DNA of 64,000 nucleotides from Syngnathus acus (lineage: Eukaryota > Chordata > Actinopteri > Syngnathiformes > Syngnathidae), in assembly GCF_901709675.1 (NCBI RefSeq), contig NC_051101.1, positions 992,001 through 1,056,000 on the forward strand, in the 5' to 3' direction. Below the pieces are notes generated by a model. It made no database searches, was not told the origin of the DNA, and was given only the letters and a program-made list of their open reading frames with translations. Below, one piece after another: positions 57,501-64,000 of this stretch (within the stretch, counting starts at the first letter, position 1; every line of letters starts with the position of its first letter). The translations under genes and the position numbers were made by a program.

Positions 57501-58946
57501 AAAGAAAAATCTAATAACGGGTTTGTGCCATTACACAAGAGGATGTGAGAAGCAAAGCCAGAGAGAAGTAACTCAATTATTCACCACTCTCCTGGGCCTG
57601 TGATGACCAGCAAGACCAGGAACAGCATTTATACTCATCTCCCACCATCAACGAGCCGAATGTTTCAGGACCATTTTTTTTTTTTTTTTTAGCTCAGCCC
57701 ATCCACCCAAAGAATACAAAAGACAAACAAGAAGAGTAGCGCAATCACCTCTGAATCTGTTGAATACACGGGATGACAAACACTCGTCCTCCGGCGATCA
57801 TGAGAGGAGGCGAGCGGCCAAAGCCTGCGAGTAAAGACAAGGTCGCACAACACAAACGTAACGTCTTACTGATCCAACTTGGCTGCATTCAAGTTGCAAA
57901 CTTTCAGAGGAAAAAAAAAAAACTACCTCTGTTAATCCATCATGTTCTTACACAGGGATTCATGAGTCAAACTTAGCAAAAAAGTCTAAACCAGTGGTTC
58001 TTAACTTTGTTGGAGGTGCCGAACCCCACCAGTTTCATATGCGCATTCACCGAACCCCTCTGTGGTGAAAAATAAAATTATTTTTTCAAATTCAAGACAT
58101 CAGTGTTTTTACTGGTGCACAAAATGAGCTGTGCATGAACATCCCCTTGTTCAAAGAACAAAACCAACACAATGCATGAACTCAAAACAAATTACAAACC
58201 TGCAAATCAGCATGACTTCTGCTGTTGCCTTTGAGAGACCACTTCAGATATGCGTCATCACGAATTTACACGCTAAATCAGGTGTGTTCGGTCCTCTGCA
58301 GAAGAGGCTCTGCCGAACCCCTGAGATTGACTCACCAAACCCCTAGGGTTTGATCGAACCAGGTTCAAAACCACTGGTCTAAACGTATATTTATCCTGTA
58401 ATAAGCATACAAATACATACTTTAACGTAACTAACTGAACAAATTATAGTAAACATCTTATTCAAAAATATGAAATAACCTACCACTATATTGATCAAAG
58501 GGAATTGACAGTATTATGGGTTTATTTTAATGTGAAACTTATAAATGAAGAAATGCAAATGAGTCCAATAAAAATAAAATAAAACCTACATTAATTTAAG
58601 TTTTACCTTTCGTGTGATTGAATGAGGCCACACTGCTAAGTGAACCCAAAGATTTAAATATTTAAAAAAAATTCAAAAATGAAAAAAAATATCAAGAAAA
58701 CCCCCCACTTCATTTAGTTGTTCCGTTAGCACAATAAAATGACAGCCCATGGCTAAACTGAACCAAAGAATTGTCATATTATGAATTCATTACTGTTTCA
58801 ATGTTTGAATAAAGACAGAACAAGAACGGACAAATCTCGTAAAAGTAAAACAAAATATAATTTTATATACGAGATTAAAAATACAGTAAATCACATAGTT
58901 TACCTGAGACCACCATGGCTTCATTGGGTCCACACGTGTAAAACAT
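54575..58946 (-). CDS. flot1: flot1: flotillin-1 (reggie-2) lipid-raft scaffold, 12 coding exons
   Basis: Coding exons in transcript order: 58946-58904, 57824-57749, 57415-57325, 56979-56836, 56753-56634, 55952-55857, 55791-55639, 55569-55388, 55300-55255, 55175-55038, 54841-54677 and 54604-54575. They splice in frame to 427 aa, the same length as human FLOT1. It opens [24 protein letters not shown]/band-7 domain about 1-190, with the palmitoylated Cys34 of the family conserved (VIPC, residue 34). A flotillin coiled coil with EA-rich heptads ([25 protein letters not shown]) runs about 190-350. The C-terminus is less conserved and ends VTGQALRVH, unlike the human end but reached with a correct acceptor and phase. 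Family knowledge: hetero-oligomerises with flotillin-2 on the cytosolic face of the plasma membrane and endosomes. It is convergent with ddr1. Intron 1 holds a 385-bp hAT MITE. Confidence 0.95.
57992..58376. mobile_element. hAT MITE (385 bp), TSD gtctaaac
   Basis: Termini are CAGTGGTTCTTAAC and TTCAAAACCACTG. The exact 8-bp TSD gtctaaac is at 57984-57991 and 58377-58384. The recurring gccgaacccc motif is typical of this fish MITE type. It lies in the first coding intron of flot1. Confidence 0.85.
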
Positions 58947-59411
58947 TTTTGCTGCTTTTGCTTTAAAACACAAACAAAACCCTTATCAGAACTAAAAACA
59001 CAACAACGATTACTTTAGATTATTTTTCTAAACCATTTTAATATGTACGAGTGAAACGTCTTTCTCAGGATCAATCAGCGTGCAATAAATTTGATGATTC
59101 GAGAGCGCCGCACTGACATGACCACGCCCCCAAGAAATAAACCTAGAAAACAGCATGAATTTCGATACATTAGCATGTTACATATAAATGAACAGAATGT
59201 TTGAATTCATTTAAAACACGTTTCATAAAATTAAACACATTTAAATGGCACTGGTCCGTCTCGAAAGGCTGGCCCAACATACTCCACATAACCCCCTCCT
59301 CCACATTCCGAGAAGCCTAACGGGCTACATACACTACGACGACTTACTTGTGTTTTAAAACAATACAAATTCTTACGACTACTAAATCGTTGGCCCGTAT
59401 ATTTAACTTAC

Positions 59412-59530
59412 CCTTATTCGTCGGGCAGAGTTAAAAAAAAAACGGGCTTTAATCGCGTTGGGGGTAGATCAAGAAAGGGTTGCTGTTTGCCGTCAATCGG
59501 AGCGACAAAAATGTCGACCAGACCGGAAGT
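59412..59530 (-). other. flot1: Possible flot1 non-coding first exon
   Basis: On the minus strand, sequence just inside the promoter-like ETS site runs to a perfect donor AAGG|gtaagtt (plus-strand 59405-59411). The ATG exon itself begins after an acceptor-like gcaaaagcag, 5 bases before the ATG, so an upstream non-coding exon is expected. The transcription start is inferred. Confidence 0.4.
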
Positions 59531-59560
59531 ACATGGTGGCCGCGCCCATTATAGTAACGA
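59500..59560 (-). promoter_or_regulatory. Probable flot1 promoter (ETS site and GC-rich core)
   Basis: It contains accggaagt (ETS consensus) next to atggtggccgcgccc, a combination common in TATA-less housekeeping promoters. It lies just upstream of the candidate non-coding exon. The assignment is by position. Confidence 0.35.
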
Positions 59561-59608
59561 TACTCTGCTGCCGTCTAGTGGACAAGCATGGCGAAAGATT
59601 AGCTAGAC

Positions 59609-60469
59609 CAGTGATCCCCAACCTTTTTTGCGCCACGGACCGGTTACGTGTCAGAAATATTTTCACGGACCGGCCTTTATATAAATAAATAATACATTTA
59701 TATAACTAGATAATACATTTATATAAATAAATAATACATTTATAATAAATATATGAATACGATGAAACAAAATGATACGACTGGCATAAAAACAAGTATA
59801 AACGACATTAAAATAAAACTCACCATTACATTGAATTAGTGGGAGCACTGAGCTTGTTTCTCAGAAACGAGCCGGTCCCATCTAGGCGTAATCGGAGACA
59901 ATGACACCCGAAGTGGTTAAGGTTTGTCTTTTAATGCAGGATGCTTGGTCTCCATGTGCCGAAGCAGTTTTGAGGGCTTCATTGCCTCGTTAGCTAGCCT
60001 GTCGCCACATATTATGCAGAGTGGGCTTGGCGCGTCATAGTCTTTTAAATGCAGCTTTCCTTTTCTTAGAAGTCGTAGCCTCTTCTTCTTCCGTCTCCTC
60101 ATTGGGCTTTTTTCCCTTTCCGAAGAAGCTTTCCAAACATCTGTTTCTTGCTCATTTTTGCTTGCTTCGCGGGCTCAACTGAGGTGACATGTCACGTGAC
60201 CGAGACGAGCGTCTTGACCTGAACCGACGGATGTAATTGGGAGAGAATCGCCAATTTTTTTATATTTTTCAAAATAAATACTCATTTTTGCTAGCTTTGC
60301 GGGCTCGACTGGGGAAACATGTCACGTGACCGGGACGAGCGTCTTGACCTGAATTAATTGATCGTCGATTAAAACTTTTTTTTTTTTTTTTTCTGTGTGG
60401 CTTGGCGGCCCGGTACCAAGTGACCCACGGACCGGTACCGGTCCGCGGCCCGGTGGTTGGGGACCACTG
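59609..60469 (-). mobile_element. hAT element (861 bp), TSD agctagac
   Basis: Termini are CAGTGATCCCCAACC and GGTTGGGGACCACTG. The exact TSD agctagac is at 59601-59608 and 60470-60477. The minus strand carries a BED-finger N-terminus. A truncated relative is at 43071. Confidence 0.85.
59917..60102 (-). pseudogene. BED-finger remnant of a hAT transposase (ZBED5-like)
   Basis: A 61-aa frame with CIICGDRLANEAMKPSKLLR and then HMETKHPALK, giving the CxxC...HxxxxH layout of a BED finger as in ZBED5/SCAND3-type domesticated transposases. No catalytic domain follows. Confidence 0.6.
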
Positions 60470-60477
60470 AGCTAGAC

Positions 60478-60553
60478 AGCTAGATAGCTAGCTAGCTAGC
60501 TAGCTAGCTAGCTAGATAGATAGATACAAAGACAGACAGACAGACAGACAGAC

Positions 60554-60601
<48 letters not shown>
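60478..60601. repeat. Compound (CTAG)n(GACA)n(GATA)n microsatellite
   Basis: A run of ctag units, then gaca, then about 15 gata units, directly beside the TSD agctagac of the preceding hAT. The TSD itself resembles the ctag repeat, so the hAT probably landed in an existing repeat. Confidence 0.9.
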
Positions 60602-62100
60602 CAAATAAAGAAACAAACAGTGTCATGACCGTGAGTGTGCTCCTAATCCCCGCGACAAATTAAAAAGTCTCATGGAATAGGGAAGAAAGGAACCCCTCAG
60701 CCTCTCCATGGAGCAAGACAGAGTCAACAGCCTGTCACTGAATCTGCTCTTTCGCCCAGTGATGGTGCTGTACAGTGGTTCTTCGGGGCTGTCTTTGATG
60801 GACAGCAGCCTGGCCAACACCTGCTGTTCTGCCACAGATGCCAGATAAGGTACCTCTGTGTCCACAACAGAACCCGCCTTCCTCACTAGTTTGTCCAGGC
60901 GGGAAGCATCCCTCTTCTTGACCCCCCCTAGCACGCCACCGCAAAGAAGAGGGCGCTCGCCACAACAGAGCAATAAAGCATCCGCAGCATCACCTTGCAG
61001 ACATCTAAGGATGCCAACCACTTGAGGAAGTACATTGTCCTTTATTGCATAAAGCGTCCACGTGCGCAGACCAGTCGAGTTTGTCGTCCAACAACACTCC
61101 AAGATATTTACAGGTCTGCACTGTCACCATACAGTCTCCATTGATAGTCACAGGCTCAGGAATGGACAGGCCCCTGAAGTCCACCACCATTTGTTTTTAT
61201 TCATCGCTCATTTTATTTATTATTTATTATTTATGGTTTGTGCCTTCTTGTTTTTGTTTTGTGTCGCGTACTTGTATGTCTCGTCACCGTGGGATGGAGG
61301 AAACGGAATTTCGGTTTCTTTGTGTGTCTTGACATATGAAGGGATTGACAATAAAGCTGACTTTGACTTTGACTTTGACTTTGATTTCAAAGTCAAAGTC
61401 AAAGTCAGCTTTATTGTCAATCTCTCCACATGTCAAGACACACAAAGTTCCCTGGACTTGGCGGTGTTTAGGCGTAGGTGGTTGGAGCCACACCAATTAG
61501 CAAAGGACAAGGCCCCTGTACTCCTCCTCCCGTCCATCTCTAATACAGCCTACATGTAGCAGTGTCATCTGCAAACTTCTGCACATGGCAGAACTCAGAG
61601 CTGTACTGGAAGTCAGAGGTGCCTGACCTACAGCCTCCCATGCACACATATTGAGGTCTGTTCGCCAGGTAGTCCATGATCCATGCCCTCACGCCCATCA
61701 CCAACCTTTTGTCATTCAGGAGCGCAGGCCGAATGGTGTTAAAGGCGCTGGAGAAATCCAGGAAAGTAATCTTCACAGCCCCCATGTCCGGGTAAGAGAG
61801 AGAGCGAAGCAGCATATAGGCAACAGCATCCTGTACCCCCACCCTCTCCTGATACGCAAATTGTAGAGGATCGAGAGCATGGCGAATCCGAGGCCTGAGT
61901 TGGTGAAGCAGCAAATGCTCCAGAGTCTTCATCACGTTAGAAGTCAGTGCAACTGGTCTAAAGTCATTTAGTGCCATAGGTCGCGGTTTCTTGGGGACAG
62001 GAACAATGCACAATGTCTTCCACAGCTCTGCACCTTTCTCCAGACTGATGTTAAAGACACGCTGGAGAGGGTCACCCAGCAGATGAGGAGAGACACCATC
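60602..62100 (-). mobile_element. Degenerate L2-like LINE fragment, minus strand, interrupted
   Basis: The minus strand reads RT motifs [30 protein letters not shown] and KFADDT in 62013-61540. After an interruption, the thumb-side sequence continues (CKYLGVLLDDKLDW at about 61100, then LDKLVRKAGSV) down to about 60640. Several frame breaks are present. The interruption at about 61190-61540 contains LINE 3' ends. Confidence 0.65.
61190..61500. mobile_element. Two L2-like LINE 3' ends joined tail-to-tail (palindrome)
   Basis: A plus-strand 3' end with gacaataaagctgac and then tttgact repeats (61190-61386) abuts a minus-strand 3' end with the same sequence reversed (61387-61500). The centre near 61386 is a near-perfect inverted repeat of more than 60 bases per arm. 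Confidence 0.7.
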
Positions 62101-62369
62101 TGCTGGGTGCCTTACTGGGGCAGCGTCCCCTCAGCTGGCCACTCACTTGAGCTGCCGTCACCCTAGGTAGAAGAGCAGATCGGGGAGCAGAACATGTTAC
62201 ACGTTAAATGGCAAAACTGTGACGTGTAAAATCAGGGATAATCATTGAATTTGAACGTTTCTTGGATTTTACAACCAACCTCCTAAATGATTATTATTAC
62301 GATATGTGTGAACATTATGAATTTATATTTTTCAAATTCTAAAAATGACCACTTATCCCATAAGGTCAC

Positions 62370-63135
62370 TGATGTGCACCAGATTCCTGGGGGTGCACAT
62401 CAGTGAGGACCTCTCCTGGTCCACCAACACCGCATCACTGGCGAAGACAGCTCAGCGCCGCCTGTACTTCCTGCGGAAACTCAGGCGACCAAGTGCTCCT
62501 CCGGCCGTCATGACTACATTCTACCGTGGCACCATTGAGAGCGTCCTCTCCAGTTGTATCGCTGTTTGGGGTGGTAGCTGCACTGAATACAACATGAGGG
62601 CCCTGCAGCGCATAGTGAACACGGCTGGTAAGTTTATTGGTGTTTCACTCCCCTCCCTGAAGGACATTTACACCTCCCATCCCACCTGCAAGGCGACCAC
62701 GATTGTGTGTGAGGTGAGTCACCCCGCTCACTCTTTGTTTGATCTTCTGCCCTCTGGGAAGAGGTACAGGAGCCTGCGCTCCCGCACCACCAGACTCACC
62801 AACAGCTTCATACTCCAGGCTGTTAGGATCCTGAACTCTCTCCCCCCTTCTGCGTAGCGTCCTGTACTTTTGCGCTATATTCTGACTGTCTGCTGTAGGC
62901 ACACTTGCTCCATTTTTGCTCCTCTTATTTATTATGTTATTTGTTTATTTATTATTTATTCATCACTCTTATTTATTCATTGTTTGTGCCTTCTTGTTTT
63001 TACTTTTTGTGTTGTTTACTTGTATGTATATTGTGTACTGTCTTGTCACCGTGGGATAGTGGGAACGTAATTTCGATCTCTTTGTGTGTCTTGACATGTG
63101 AAGAAATTGACAATAAAGCAGACTTTGACTTTCCG
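62370..63135 (+). mobile_element. 5'-truncated L2-like LINE, plus strand
   Basis: It carries an RT C-terminal region (FLGVHISEDLSWSTN, RRLYFLRKLRRPSAPPAV, LLPSGKRYRSLRSRTTR) in an open frame to a stop near 62857. A 3' UTR follows, with aaattgacaataaagcagac and a tttgact tail. It is related to the LINE at 17026-21330. Confidence 0.75.
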
Positions 63136-63425
63136 CACAAAATCCCATTCGAAATACTGTACTGGAGAAAAAAAGCCCACTACCATTCCATCAATATTAT
63201 TTGCACAATATAATTTCCTGATTCATTTTGAAGAATTTGTTTCAGCTGCAGCTGTTGATTGTGTTGTATAGTGCTGAGGCTTTGTATTATTGCAACACGG
63301 TGGTATAAAAGGTATTCGTATAAAATACATAAAGATGGTTTTCAACCTGATTTTTTTGTCTGTCTCTGGGTCTGTCTGCCTCCTTTATTTCCTCACCACT
63401 CCCATCTTTTGACTCCATACAGTAA

Positions 63426-63540
63426 GGCCCCTCCCGCAGCGGGCCCCCAGCTCCGCAACAAGCCACACCCTCTCCTCCCAGCTTGCCTTTCCCTGGAGCC
63501 CCACCAGCATTATAAAGCCATTGTCCCACCGCCTCTCCTC
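63426..63540 (+). promoter_or_regulatory. Beta-tubulin core promoter with TATA box
   Basis: A TATA box (tataaag, 63511-63517) lies 94 bases before the tubulin ATG and is preceded by GC-rich sequence (cccctcccgcagcgggccc near 63428). This leaves a 5' UTR of about 60 bases. The arrangement fits a strongly expressed beta-tubulin gene. Confidence 0.6.
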
Positions 63541-63604
63541 GCCTTGTCTCTGCCCGTCCAGCAAACGCTCCCCATTTTTTATCCCCGACTTCTTGGCAGC
63601 CACT

Positions 63605-63661
63605 ATGAGGGAGATTGTGCACATTCAGGCCGGCCAGTGCGGCAACCAGATTGGAGCCAAG
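63605..63661 (+). CDS. tubb: Beta-tubulin, first coding exon (gene continues beyond window)
   Basis: The exon encodes MREIVHIQAGQCGNQIGAK and ends at GT donor 63662. This 19-codon exon with its phase-0 end is the standard first coding exon of vertebrate beta-tubulin genes. The N-terminal MREI is the tubulin autoregulation motif, through which TTC5 recognises the nascent chain and the mRNA is degraded when free tubulin is abundant. QCGNQ begins the nucleotide-binding fold. The next exon (FWEVISDEHG in the family) is not in the window. The isotype cannot be told from 19 residues; synteny with flot1, ddr1 and gnl1 points to TUBB (TUBB5). Confidence 0.85.
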
Positions 63662-63986
63662 GTAGGAAACAATGAGGAGAACAAAAGTAGTCAAAAAATG
63701 ATAGTCAAACAAGTTTCGATTTGAGTGTGGTAACGGGCTTAATTTATTCGGGTGGGTTCGTCAGGCGATGACTCCCGGTTGGTGGACAAAGGGCTCGGCC
63801 AACAAAAGAAATGAAAATGAAATTGTGACTTGAATGCGAAACGAAGGCGAGTAACTGGCAGTGGCGCGTCGTCTTTTGTTTTAAGAATGCCATTGTGCGG
63901 TGCTTGTGGAACGTTGGAATAATGGCACACTTGTCTACACACTTGGGTCCACTGCTCGGGCGTGTCTGCTCTTTGTCTGCCTGCCA

Positions 63987-64000
63987 GTGTGGAAACCAGA
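63987..64000 (+). other. Acceptor-like site followed by tubulin-like codons at the window edge
   Basis: A pyrimidine-rich tract ending ctgccag is followed by tgtggaaaccaga, which reads C-G-N-Q, the same residues as codons 12-15 of the exon at 63605. It could be a duplicated or alternative exon start or part of a second tubulin copy. It is cut by the window end and cannot be resolved. Confidence 0.35.

Noticed and set aside
62345-62857. 170-codon open frame as a host gene
   Set aside because: Its sequence (FLGVHISEDLSW, LLPSGKRYRS) is the C-terminal part of a LINE reverse transcriptase, followed by a LINE 3' tail.

Overview
The window is nuclear DNA of a ray-finned (teleost) fish. It holds intron-rich vertebrate genes with GT-AG introns, tRNA-headed SINEs, L2-like LINE pieces with short 3' tandem tails, and many hAT and TA-flanked TIR elements of the kind common in fish genomes. 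The species cannot be named from the sequence. No prokaryotic or viral system is present.

Five protein-coding genes can be read exon by exon, each with consistent splice sites and phases: znf384 (+, 834-8772, 10 coding exons, 536 aa), gnl1 (+, 14128-24163, 12 coding exons, 604 aa), ddr1 (+, 37225-51924, 19 coding exons, 999 aa), flot1 (-, 58946-54575, 12 coding exons, 427 aa) and the start of a beta-tubulin gene (+, 63605 onward, cut by the window edge). GNL1, DDR1, FLOT1 and TUBB are neighbours in the human MHC class I region (6p21.3), so most of the window is a fish version of that block in a different local order and orientation.

Layout: 1-828 no gene recognised; 829-9425 znf384, with a 2.1 kb satellite-bearing TIR element in intron 1; 9800-13474 TE-rich intergenic DNA, including a 3.3 kb hAT with an exact 8-bp target duplication; 14009-24930 gnl1, whose fourth coding intron carries two tandem hAT copies, the second holding a nested LINE, another hAT and a small TIR element; 24930-30960 intergenic with one SINE; 30960-53035 ddr1 from probable promoter to poly(A) signal; about 53036-59540 flot1 on the minus strand, tail-to-tail with ddr1; 59600-63130 hAT, GATA/GACA microsatellite and LINE remnants; 63500-64000 tubulin promoter and first exon.

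The genes act independently: a nuclear C2H2 transcription factor, a circularly permuted nuclear/nucleolar-type GTPase, a collagen receptor tyrosine kinase, a lipid-raft scaffold and a cytoskeletal protein. They share ancient synteny, not a pathway. The features most worth checking are the insertion in the DDR1 kinase catalytic segment, the NPxY change in the DDR1 alternative cassette, the paired inverted satellite-bearing elements around znf384, the nested TEs in gnl1, and the second tubulin-like exon start at the right edge.
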